64,000 bases of DNA from Gnetum montanum. Lineage: Eukaryota; Streptophyta; Gnetopsida; Gnetales; Gnetaceae. The position numbers and the translations under genes were made by a program. The notes beneath the pieces were generated by a model. It searched no databases. It worked only from the letters and a program-made list of their open reading frames with translations, and was not told the origin of the DNA. Positions 22,293 to 32,046 of the stretch are shown here, piece by piece. The DNA lies in assembly GCA_015680685.1 (NCBI GenBank), contig MNCI01007821.1, positions 507,065-571,064 on the forward strand. The letters run 5' to 3'. How positions within the stretch are numbered: position 1 is the stretch's first letter; every line of letters begins with the position of its first letter.

Positions 22293-23033
22293 CTAAAATG
22301 GTAGGTTGGCCCAGGCTAGACTGTCATCATTGGTTTTAGTTTGTTGAGGGATTTGGGGATGGGTTTGATCATCCGATGCTTCTATCTCCGAACCCCGTTC
22401 TTCTTCAATGTTGTTGACAGTCCTGGGGGTGATTTCATCACTGCGTATTACGACCTCCCCTCCTGCATAGGGTAGGTGTATCTCCTGATATATCGATGAT
22501 GAAACCACCCTCAGCTGGGCTAACCAGGACCTCCCTAAGATCAAGTTAAACCCAGGCATCTCCTTGACGACTAGGAATGTGGCATCCTTTGGGAATTGGT
22601 CCCCTACCACGAACTCGATACGCACCATCCCCTTGACCTGAACCCTTACTCCATTGAACGACTTTATGCATGTTGTCATTATGGGAATGATCTGGTCGAC
22701 CAGGCCCAACCTATCCACGATGGGATAAGGAATGACATTTGTAGCTGTGTCGTCATCCATGTGTACCCTCCGGATCCGGTACTGACCAACTCAAATGGTG
22801 ATGAACATGGGTTCAGTTATCCCCTAACCTTTCTCAGGATCATCTTTGATGGACTCGTCATGAAAGGTTAGCGAGGTAGGCTTAGGTTGCTTAGCTTCGG
22901 AAGGAAACATGACAACGTGTATAGCTTCCTCCTCCGCTGGTAAGCTTTCATCCATAAGTATGGATGTCAGCATGCAGACCATAGCCTCATGGTGTTCTTG
23001 GGATGTCATGAGCAGGTCATAGAGGCTCAGCAT
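22293..23033 (-). pseudogene. pol: Retropepsin (protease) of the Tat element
   Basis: Minus strand: an acidic lead-in LPAEEEAIHVVMFPSEAKQP (23033-22824), a stop, then VHMDDDTATNVIPYPIVDRL at about 22700-22765. This is the D-x-(G)-(S/T)-A-x-N-V region of Tat-type proteases; the Gly is replaced by Asp. The flap/hydrophobic block FNLILGRSWL lies at about 22500-22560, matching 'YNCLLGRPWI'. The enzyme would process Gag-Pol. It lies just downstream of gag, as in Ty3 elements. The 23034-23488 linker is Pro/Lys-rich with no domain. Confidence 0.8.
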
Positions 23034-23488
23034 TGTATTTTTTGTTTCAGAGCCCGTTTGACCTACGTAAACGCGTTGAGGAGATCCTTCTCTCGACTAG
23101 GTTGTTTATTCCCCTTGTCTTCTTCCATTCGTCCCAAGAGATGAATCTCCCGAGGTGGAATGCTATCAATTGGGGGGTTGTTCTTTTTCTTTCCAAGAGG
23201 AGGTTGTTGTGTTTTCACACCTTTATCATGCCTCTGAGGTACAGGAAAAGGCGCAAAGGCCATGAGCTTAGGTTTAGGGAAGCCGAGCATAAAATGGTCT
23301 TTTGTAGCGTTAACAGATGTGTCCTCTCCCTTTTGTTTTTCAAGTGATGGTTGGCAATTTTGGTTAGAGGTCTGCCCCTACGTGAGAGGAGAAGCTAGTG
23401 GTTTTGATGCCCTAATGATGAAAGGCACCCTAGGCATGGGCATGGATGAGGCTACGACTTTGCTGTTACTATGTGGCTGAGTGGCATT

Positions 23489-23953
23489 CTAAGAAGGTGC
23501 CCGAATGATGAAGGGTGGCCTTAAGACACCACTAGCTGTGGATGAAGAGTTTGCCCCCCTTTGTGAGTTGGTAGATACACACAAAACAAAAGGTTGTTTG
23601 GGTGGTACTTTCCTCTCACTGTTCGTACTCACCACGTTGATTGTATAGGGTGCGTTGTTTGCATTCAACGGATCCTTATACACATGCAACGCTTGGTTTC
23701 CTGAACACGTCAGACTACTATCGTCTAGTTTGAGTGCACCATCGTCAATGATGCATTGAATATCATCTTTCAATGCCCAATAATAATCTGTATCATGACC
23801 ACACAACTGGTGGTAGTCACAGAAACAGTCCAGCCTGAAGGATCTCAGAACTGGTGGTTCGTCAAGTAGGGCACAATGACGTCTATGACGCTTCAGAGCT
23901 TCCTCGGATACCTTCTTAGGTTGAGTGTATCTTGCCCCTAACAATTTTTTCAA
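23489..23953 (-). pseudogene. gag: Gag C-terminal Cys/His block of the Tat element
   Basis: Open for 154 codons on the minus strand. It has FCDYHQLCGHDTDYYWALKD, the plant gypsy 'C.FH...GHDT..C..L' block with the last Cys replaced by Tyr, followed by IQCIIDDGAL. The downstream part is Asn/Ser/Pro-rich. It belongs to Gag between the nucleocapsid-type core and protease. The conserved block is good evidence for the Tat/Athila branch of Ty3 elements. Confidence 0.8.
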
Positions 23954-24033
23954 CAGTTCCGAGTGTTTTACAGGCAGGGTTGTATACTTTAAATGATCCT
24001 TACGCTCAAAGTTTGGTTTTGGCTAGGGGCTTT

Positions 24034-24735
24034 TCAGGGGGCAACTGTGTCTTGGCTGGTGCTGCCTGCACTAGCCATGGTCTCAGGAGGCACCATGGGT
24101 ACCTTCTTGTTTTTATTCTTTGTGCCCTCAGCTAGTGTAGCTACTATCATTGTCATCTCTTTACCTTTGTCCTTGCCCTTGTTGTGAACGTTTTTGTAGG
24201 TGACGTACGCTGGGTCTTTACTGGCTTCCGCAGCATCTTGGATGCTTTTAGTTTGGGTGAAGGCCTGATGTAAAGAGTTAGGGGAAAGGTAATATAGCTT
24301 AGACTTCATAAATTCATTGACTGCTCCTTTGAAGATAGCCAGTAAGTGTGGCTCCATGATTGGCTCATGGATTTCATTCAAAGTAGCACTCCAGCACTGT
24401 ATGAACTTTTGGACTAGCTCGAGCAGGTCTTTTTTCACTCCCATGAGTTGATCTAACGTGACTTCTAGCTTTAATTTGTATTTAAAGCGCATCACAAATT
24501 GTGTCATAGACTCTTCCAAGGTTGATATGGAAGAGCGAGGGAGAGCTCGATACCAATCTAAATCTTTCCATGTCAAAGACATAGCAAAGATGTGGATAAT
24601 CATGTAAGGCCACTGTTGTAACAACAAGGATTTAGATCTAAAGGTGACCAAGTGAGCGTTAGGATCTCCCTCCCCATTATACTTGGTAAAATGAGGTAAG
24701 GACATCCCTAGGGGCAACAACAGCATGGGGACCAC
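24034..24735 (-). pseudogene. gag: Gag core (Retrotrans_gag) of the Tat element
   Basis: A 233-codon open frame on the minus strand. It begins in LPHFTKYNGEGDPNAHLVTF, continues with IHIFAMSLTWKDLDWYRALP and ISTLEESMTQFVMRFKYKL, and ends with a Lys-rich tail (NKGKDKGKEMT). This is the capsid-like Retrotrans_gag domain that packages the RNA. It is the longest intact gag piece in the window. A TAG at 24033 stops it before the Cys/His block. Confidence 0.85.
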
Positions 24736-25779
24736 TGAACTAATAGGATCATCTTAATAGAAGTCCATGATCTTTATGGTGTCTGAGCCAACAACCTTGA
24801 GGCATCTACCCTCCTTGGTGAGGGTTTGAATAAGCAAGAAGGCCTGATCTAAACCTTTCAATGAAGATGTTTGTGTAGAAGTCATAGGGGGTTGAACTGG
24901 GAGAGCAGTGCCAAGGAGTAGAAATGAAGGAATGGTTTGGCCGACAGATGGTGCAGTAGGGATCCCTGCAAACTGGGGTGCCTGTGAAGACCATCACCCA
25001 CTGGTTTGAGAACAGAGGTTAGCCGCCGCTGGCTGCACGGGATAAGGATAAGGATATTATGGAACCATCTGTGAAATATGCATTGCGGGTGCAACTGAGG
25101 GTTGCACACCATATACCGCAGATTGATTATGTTGTGCCACGAGGATGGTCCACTGACTCACGGTGGGTTGTTGTATGGACATCTGTGGCTGAACGATAGC
25201 AGTGATCTGTTGGGTTGGATGGGGTGGCAGCGATAAATTCTACACCGAGCGACTGGTAGATATGGCATGGGGTTGGATCTGAGGGATGAAATGGGGAACG
25301 GTGGACGCTGGAACCACCGATGGAATGCTGATGATGCATGGTGATGAGACTGCCCCCATGTTATTTTGGGGTATTTGCACCTGCAGCCCAAATGGTTGCG
25401 TAATGGCTTACGGGACAACAAGCATGTGAGATTGTGTGGTCACGATGGGATTAAGATGGACGGCTTCTCTGTTGAAAGGGAATAAGGGATTTATGTAGGT
25501 ATGAGGACTAAGAGTGTGATATGAATTTTCAAACTAGGCTGCAAATTCATCATCCTCTTCCTCCCCATTCTGGGGCTCCAGCATAGCCTAGGTAGCCTGG
25601 CTCTTAGCCATGACCAACTGCGTTATAATTTCATGGTAATGTTCTGTTAAAGGAATGATGTCATAGGTTGTTGGGGTAAAATCATGATCCCCTCGATGGA
25701 TCATCTCAAAATTTCGTTTTGGCTCGGCTGAGAGCAAGCTTTGCCTAGATCTTGACGTAGATGAAGTTGTATTCCTCAA
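24736..25779 (-). pseudogene. gag: Gag N-terminal Pro/Gln-rich region of the Tat element
   Basis: Minus-strand frame starting MRNTTSSTSRSRQSLLSAEP at 25779, interrupted by stops at about 25588, 25540, 25410, 25245 and 25060. Composition is rich in Pro, Gln, Ser and His, without a fold I recognise. It is collinear with the gag core, so it is the N-terminal extension typical of large Tat elements. Minus-strand open frames at 25127-25339 and 25158-25421 are alternative frames of it. Confidence 0.55.
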
Positions 25780-26181
25780 GCGTCACAACAATGAAAACAG
25801 GATCTTTGCCCTGCAATCTTAATGATTGATGTGATAGCCCTGAGGTCTTGCTACACTAGAAACTGGTCTGGTGACAGCAATGGGGTTCACAAATGTGGCA
25901 CCCGAGTCAATGGCAATCATAGCGGATGTGGTTGTGGATGCGAAATCCATTGATCTAGTAGGTTAACGGTGACAAATGACTGGATCTAAAAGGCGATGAA
26001 CAAATAAGATTGTTATTAGGCTTTCTACCCTATAGTATTCCAAAGGAATCATTACTGTGACTGATCTACACCGCACGATGTTTCATAAAATTCCCAGAGG
26101 TATTACATTCATGTTTTTTTTGGCGACGGGGGTGTAGATTGCTAACAGGGCTACCCATAAAAATACGAATCGGAGCCTAAG
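25780..26181 (-). other. Leader between PBS and gag of the Tat element
   Basis: No open frame of note and no repeat. It separates the primer binding site from the gag start and probably holds the packaging signal, which cannot be seen by eye. Confidence 0.4.
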
Positions 26182-26203
26182 CCTTCCTTCTAGTGCCAGA
26201 AAA
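26182..26203 (-). other. Primer binding site of the Tat element
   Basis: On the minus strand the LTR end ..CGTTACA is followed by TTTT and CTGGCACTAGAAGGAAGG. A TGG start four to five bases after the LTR is normal for a tRNA 3' end match. The 14-mer CACTAGAAGGAAGG occurs again at the equivalent position of the second Ty3 element (42473-42486), so both use the same primer. I cannot name the tRNA. Confidence 0.65.
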
Positions 26204-27725
26204 TGTAACGATAGAAAAGGTCAGTAGCTAGAAAATACCAAACAAAATTCTGTGTACACATCTTTAACCATGGATCCGTGCAAGGGCTATGCTGGAAAAA
26301 TGGATCCGCAGCGCCTTCAATGGTCTTGTTGATCAAACAAGGACTTACTCAATCAGTAAACCGATGACGATTGTAAGTATTTTGTGGAACAGTTTGATTT
26401 GGAGAAATTGCAAAAGAAGAGGAATACAATGTGCATAAATTACGATGATGGCAACATCAATACAATAAGGCGGATCGAACTTAGAGAAAAATTGTGCGGT
26501 TCAAAGATTTTTTCTTTGACAGGAAAATTGAGTATATTGAGTACAAAATTCCAATTGGAATAAATCCAGCTTATGAAGCGTACATAGAAATACAAGAAAG
26601 CTATTCAAAAAGGAGTGCAGAATTAAGCTTGGTCTACCTTGTGAGCCACAGATGGAATGCAAGGAAAGTCAAGCATAGGTGTCTATCGATCAAATGTGTA
26701 TGAGCAATAGATCTTGCCAATTGCACTAGATGATTTCTCGATCTCTGATCTATCCTCTTTTCTTTGGATGACCTCTGCTCAAAATTGCCAAGGATCACCG
26801 ATGAGAGAATTTGTGTTTCTGCCCAAAAGGTTCAATCTTTCCTACTGCCAATGCTTGAAGAAAGACTTCTTGTCTCTGCTCAAAGATGATAACTGCCAGA
26901 ATGTCTAAAAATGCCCGCCACGTTTTTGATTTTCCAACCCTTGTATCTTTGTGTCAACTAGAGTATTTATAGGCTATGACATCATGTGGAAAGGGCATAA
27001 CCTTGATGACATGTGTCCCAGAATTTTCAGATACTGTTGACTTGACGAACTGGCTATGTCACGTCAAATTGCAACATGCACTGTCTGCACTTTTGCCGAA
27101 GCTGCTGCATGATTATGCGCAATATGCTTATCAGCGTATTGCACGTATGGATAGCAAATGCGTAACCGCTTTGACCAGCTTTACATTGTGTTACATTTGT
27201 TTACGCTGTGTTGCATGGCAGAGCGTAACAAGGCATGGAAATAATGGGTCCAACTATTTTACGCTCATTTATGCAGCAAAGCGTAGTGAAGTGTAAAATG
27301 ATTAAGTCGACGATAAATTACGTAGATGTATGCTGTGTAGCGTAACCAATGTAAAGTGATCAGTCTATAAAAAGAAAAGAGCTGATCCGTTGCACTTTTG
27401 TTGGACTTTCCCTTTTTGACCCTTCTTGAAGCTCATTACGCTGCTTGGGCCTTAAGGCTCACCAAATCTGCTGAAGTCAGCTGCCCTTTGATGTTTGACT
27501 ATATTAAGTCGTTTTACGCTAAGCATCATTACGCAATGTTGTGTAATGTAGCGTAAAGACAGAAAACATAGTAAAATATGGGATCTATAAGGAACTTGGA
27601 GACTTGATGCTGGGTGTCGTTTCGCCTCCCTTTGCCTCGTTCTGCCTTCTGAAAGTTTGCCATGAACTTTTGCCCAAACCGTGAATCGTCGCCTTAGGCC
27701 GATTCATGATTTCTATGGTGTTTCA
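26204..27725 (-). repeat. 5' LTR of the Tat element
   Basis: 1,522 bp, TGTAACGATAG..GTGTTTCA, homologous end to end with 10586-12107. It better preserves many GCGTAA/TTACGC hexamers in 27110-27560, between the promoter and the outer end, i.e. in U3 of the minus-strand element. Confidence 0.9.
26961..26973 (-). promoter_or_regulatory. TATA box of the Tat 5' LTR
   Basis: CCTATAAATACTC on the minus strand, about 750 bp into the LTR. The left LTR has CCTATACATACTC at the same place. It would drive the genomic RNA leftwards through gag and pol. Confidence 0.55.
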
Positions 27726-27730
27726 CCATA
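27726..27730. repeat. Target-site duplication CCATA (right)
   Basis: Exact repeat of 10581-10585 directly after the right LTR end TTTCA. Confidence 0.9.
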
Positions 27731-28835
27731 TTATCCATCTATGAACCTATAGCTCACATGCCTAAGGTAATTTTAACCAAAATATTTTTGTAGATCTACA
27801 TAGAGCCATTGTAGTAGAAATACCTTTTAGTTCTATGAGTCCATAAGATAAAGCTGACATAGCATAGTTAAATTGTAGAGCTGCCTTTCAACTCTATGAC
27901 CCTATTTCATATGACCACTAATGCAACCATAGAACCATTTCATAACGCAACTTTTCCACCTCACAAGCAAGTTCTTCAAGCTAATGTCCCAGAGCTAATT
28001 TCTTGTTCACTTATAGAACCTGGACTCCACTCCATTAACTTCATCATCACGCTAATGTGGTAGAACTGATTAAAGTGTTCTTTGTACATCTACTTATTAA
28101 CTCTATAATTTACCTTTTTACTAGGAAAGCTAATTTAGTTAAGACATTCATTTACTAACTAATATTTTTCCTTAACTAGATGATGTGATAGAGCCATTTT
28201 AAAATCTGATCCCTTTTCCATTTAAGCAAGGATTTCTATTGTTTCTTAACTATTTACTCTACTGCATGCTGTCATGAAACTAATTCTTAAACTTTATGAT
28301 TCCATTTTTGATGAGCTCAACTTACTTATGATTAAGAAAATATGAATTTAAGCCTAACTAATTCATAAGTTCAATACCTAAGGTCCAATTTAGTCATTTT
28401 GCACCAAACATAACTTAATTTGAAAAACTCTTATTCTTTAAATTTATGAATAATAGATCAAAAAACCTTAGTAGAAAGGTTTTTTTGGCTTAATTCTCTT
28501 ATCCCATAGACTTAAATTATGTTGCATCTCTATTAAGGATTTTTCCAGAATTTCTTGATTGGGTTTTATCTTTAACATTCTTTCAATGCATCAAACCCTA
28601 GCTCATTCTTGTGGTATGATTCCATTTCAAATGAGAAACTTAACCATAGCTTCATAAATTATGGAAATTTTATCACAAATTTATTTCTTGGAAAGAAGGT
28701 TTGAGCTTAAAGAAATCTTCCATTTGAGATTTTTCTAGACATTTACTCTACTTCCATCTAGAACTTGCTTTTCTCTAATGGAAGCAAGAGAAGAATTGAA
28801 CCCATAATTATAATTCATGGCTATTTGTTGAAAAT
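27731..28835. other. Continuation of the TAGAGC repeat tract, then AT-rich sequence
   Basis: 27731-28200 continues the TAGAGC..AGCTCTATG tract found left of the Tat element. 28200-28835 is AT-rich, with no ORF or recognisable motif. Confidence 0.4.
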
Positions 28836-29088
28836 GGTAAACTATTGCATCAACAACCTAAACATGTTATTTGAGGATATCAATTTTAACATTTAAAATC
28901 CTATCACCATATTTTGTAATAATACATTAGCAATTATGCTCTTGAATGAGCATACTCTTCATAAGAAAGTAAAAAACATTAAAACTGAATTCTACTACAT
29001 TAAGAAGAAAGTCCAAGAAGGAATCAACTCTTCTAAATTCATTAAAAGTGAAGAAAAACTTGTTGATATTTTTACCAAAAGGCTATAA
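28836..29088 (+). pseudogene. pol: Ty1/copia RNase H C-terminal fragment
   Basis: Plus-strand frame with MLFEDINFNI, NPITIFCNNTLAIMLLNE (the 'I.CDN.SAI' block, Asp replaced by Asn), HTLHKKVKNIKTEFYYI (the 'KH I...YHFI' block), and KSEEKLVDIFTKRL before the stop at 29086-29088. This is the classic end of copia pol. The upstream part of the element is missing: it begins abruptly after AT-rich sequence. It is followed at the right distance by a PPT and LTR. Confidence 0.8.
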
Positions 29089-29150
29089 CCATAGAAAACA
29101 GAGAATATATTAATGAGGATTGAAAAAATATAATTAAATCCCACCTTATT

Positions 29151-29163
29151 CTAAAGGAGGAAA
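29151..29163 (+). other. Polypurine tract of the copia fragment
   Basis: TAAAGGAGGAAA-type purine run directly before TGATAATATT, about 60 bp after the RNase H stop, the usual copia spacing. Confidence 0.5.
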
Positions 29164-29797
29164 TGATAATATTTTTAGTCTAATTTTTGTTTCTCTCATA
29201 TTATTTTATTTTCTAGTTCATTGTAGAAGTTAGATTTCTTTTTCATGTTATATGAGTCATATTGTGTGTGGGGTCCAAGTCTTCATATAATATGCCACAT
29301 GGAATAATTTTTTGTTTCAAAACTTAGAGGGAACCATAAGTCAAATGAAGTAAAAATGTAGGTTCTCCAATGTCATATGTCATGCATCTCATCCTTAGGA
29401 CAACATTAGACATCATGTATCCCTCTTCCATGTGTTAGAGTCACTTATAATACATATGAGGCACATGCTAGAGAGTTTGGATCACAAGTCTCCTCTTTTC
29501 TTATTTTAGTTGATGATTAGATGGGATCATTTATAGTTATTTTTAGAGTTCAATTTGCTATTAAGCACCTTCTCATTTCTCATTTATATCATGTATGAGA
29601 TTTTCTCAAATTTGAGGTACTTTAGTGAAGCATGTAAGATTGAAGATTAAAGCAATAAAAGAAGAGAAATTTATCTCCATTTTATTGGCTTGTTTCTTAT
29701 CATAGTTATTTCATTTATTTTAGTTTATTCCAAGTTTTTCATTAAATTCATCAATTTCAAGCTTGTTTTATTTTCATTTCAATCTCAATCCCAAACA
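29164..29797 (+). repeat. Probable copia 3' LTR
   Basis: TGATAATATTTTTAG..CCCAAACA, about 634 bp, with an AATAAA-like signal near 29652. The right boundary is inferred from a CA end only, because no second copy exists in the window. Confidence 0.4.
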
Positions 29798-31015
29798 AGT
29801 ACTAAGAAAGAAGATCAATCTTGGAGATAACCTCCATTGATGCTCCCTATCATTACTTATGATTTTTGTGAGTATGAAAATCATTCTAAGCTCTAGGAGA
29901 AAAGAATCCATTTGAAGAATAAATATCAAGTTTTTTTGAAAATTCCTTCATTCATCATAAAATTGATGTGAACATCAAGTCATCAAATCCTTTATTTTCA
30001 ATGCTTGTGCTACTATAGAAGTTCCACCAAAAAATTCCAAGGCCTTGTGCATCATTACGACTTTTCTTTATGCAACCACAATTCAACCACAACTTGTTGT
30101 CTACTTAGATCCCTAACCACAACTTCGCCACAAGTCATTATATCCATATAAAATACAAGACCTATGTTTCTCAATTTTTTGATTAACCATGATCTTACCA
30201 CAAGCCATGATATTACTATGAATCATGGTCCACACAAAATAAAATGGAAGGTAGGAGATAGTAGTTTGAACTTTTCTAAGGACAACATGACTACTCCATG
30301 ACTCATAATTTCTAAACCACCATGACTACTCCATAACTCTTAATCTCTAAATCATAAGCTTGTCACTACTTGTGATCAAGGTTTCCAACTCTAGAATAGA
30401 CCACAACCAATGATCACTCATCAAAAGAGCACCATGATTCATGATCTACAAAACCATGAGTCAATCATGACTTATTATCAAGTTATGATCTTACAAGTTT
30501 TCACTATGAGTAATAGCATTCATTTTTTCATCATGTCATGATTAATTTTTTTATTGATATTTGAAGTGAAGCTTACAAATTCAAAAAGATAACCTTATTT
30601 CCATAGAAGATATCATTAATTGGCTGATAACTAGAACGAATAAAAATAGATTAGTTTGTGATACCAATTGATTGAATGTTATGATGATTAAGAGAATCAT
30701 TAAACTAATAAAATTTTACCAAGCATTAATTATAATAATCAAACCTAGAAAGTACACATGACAAAAAATATACATGATACACTAAGAGTAGGATGCTTAC
30801 CTATTGTATGATTTGATGGGTGATGGTCGGAAAGAAGAATTTTTTTTACTATATTTTAATGAATTTTCAAGTTACACTTGTTTGTATATATTGATGTTTT
30901 ATACAAGACATTCATCCCACATCCCTTTACTCCATCTCCACAATTCTTTTTTATAGATGAATCAAGGATATCATATAAGGGTCACCCTATTTAATCATGA
31001 TAATACTAACCCTTA
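29798..31015. repeat. Gene-free stretch with a CCATGA/TCATGG repeat cluster
   Basis: No gene. 30060-30530 has repeated CCATGACT, CATGATTCATGATC and CCACAACTT phrases in both orientations, giving potential hairpins. It may be U3 of another lost LTR. The rest is AT-rich. Confidence 0.35.
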
Positions 31016-31914
31016 TGATGAATCATGCTTTTCAGTAGCAAAGATATCAGGTATCTGATATCAGACATCCAATATCAGGGGTCCAATATCTTAGTCCCAA
31101 TATTGCAGCATGTGTTTCATTATCGAATATCAGATATCATGGGGTCTATTTTTACCTATAAAAACACATTCTTTCACCATGTATTAGACATATTTTGGTC
31201 ATGTTGTAACTAGACTCTTGTAGTTTTATTTTTTAGTCTTAGAGAATAGTAAGTGAGTGCCCATAGTGTGGATCTTAGTTAGTTGTATGACATCTTATTC
31301 AAGTGGCAATGTACCTGGACACATTTCATGAATAGCAATAAGATCAAGATTGATTCTTATTTATTGCAGCACTTTGACTTAGATTAAATTCAATTTCAAT
31401 GTAATTTATATTCCATGTACTTAGTTAATATTTACATTTCCATGCACTTTAATCAATTGGCAAGATGAATGTGACTAGTTTCAAGCATAAAAATATATTC
31501 GCTTGGTAATCTTAGCAGTGTTATCACTTAGTTCATGCAGTAGCGTAGTGCTTGGTAATCCCAGTAGTGGATACGTGGGTTCAAGATGTGTACAGCAAGC
31601 TAGGAACAGACAATCATCATCCATAGGCTATTTTATACTTTATCTTCCCATTGTTAATTAGATTAAATAATTAATTTCTCTATTATCATTAGGAGTAGAA
31701 TAAAGCCAAAACAACATCAACCATCGTATGCCTCACTTTGGACTAAACCATTCGTGACAAAGCTACCATTAGTCCAAGTGGGAAGATAGTGAACTATGAT
31801 CAAGGCATAACAATCTAGATGCTACAACTAGTTCCATTCATGGAATTCAACTGGATCATGCATGAATGCTTGTGATTCATATGGTTGAACATATGGGATA
31901 TTAACTACTCATCA
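31016..31914 (+). repeat. 5' LTR of the Athila-like element
   Basis: TGATGAATCATG..CTCATCA, 899 bp. The first 130 bp are crowded with GATATC/ATATCA palindromes. CCTATAAAAACA at about 31155 is a good TATA box. Long blocks match 36969-37812, for example GTGGCAATGTACCTGGACAC. Confidence 0.8.
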
Positions 31915-31915
31915 T

Positions 31916-31934
31916 TGGTGCCATTGCTAGGGAT
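31916..31934 (+). other. Primer binding site, tRNA-Asp type
   Basis: TGGTGCCATTGCTAGGGAT equals the common plant PBS TGGCGCCGTTGCCGGGGA after C-to-T/G-to-A changes at CpG-like positions. It starts 2 bp after the LTR. Confidence 0.75.
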
Positions 31935-32046
31935 GGTGCTAGTTATCTAGATTAGTTATATTATAAACAATCATTGTAATAGTATTAATGATGTATCTTC
32001 TAGAAAACATTAATATTTTAACTCATACACATTATCAAAAAAAATC

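Larger units (their letters stand above)
10586..27725 (-). mobile_element. Complete Tat-lineage Ty3/gypsy LTR retrotransposon, 17.1 kb, decayed
   Basis: Two 1,522-bp direct LTRs (10586-12107 and 26204-27725) both run TG..CA and are flanked by the 5-bp duplication CCATA. Read on the minus strand the order is LTR, PBS, leader, gag, protease, [antisense gene unit], RT, RNase H, archaeal-type RNase H, integrase, 3' UTR with minisatellite, PPT, LTR. The second RNase H is the hallmark of the Tat lineage. Every frame has stops, so the copy is inactive. In the first 345 bp of the LTRs I count about 45 differences by hand, mostly transitions, so the insertion is old. Its two special features are the opposite-strand spliced gene at 17585-21617 and two related minisatellites. 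Confidence 0.9.

Noticed and set aside
23932-24187. Plus-strand hydrophobic ORFs opposite gag
   Set aside because: Shadows of the Retrotrans_gag frame. The hydrophobicity comes from complementary codons.
24882-25421. Overlapping minus-strand ORFs in the gag N-terminal region
   Set aside because: Alternative frames of the Pro/Gln-rich gag region, with no motif of their own.
26494-27296. Right-LTR partners of the same ORFs and a 106-codon frame
   Set aside because: Same reasoning. The 26976-27296 frame is broken in the left LTR.
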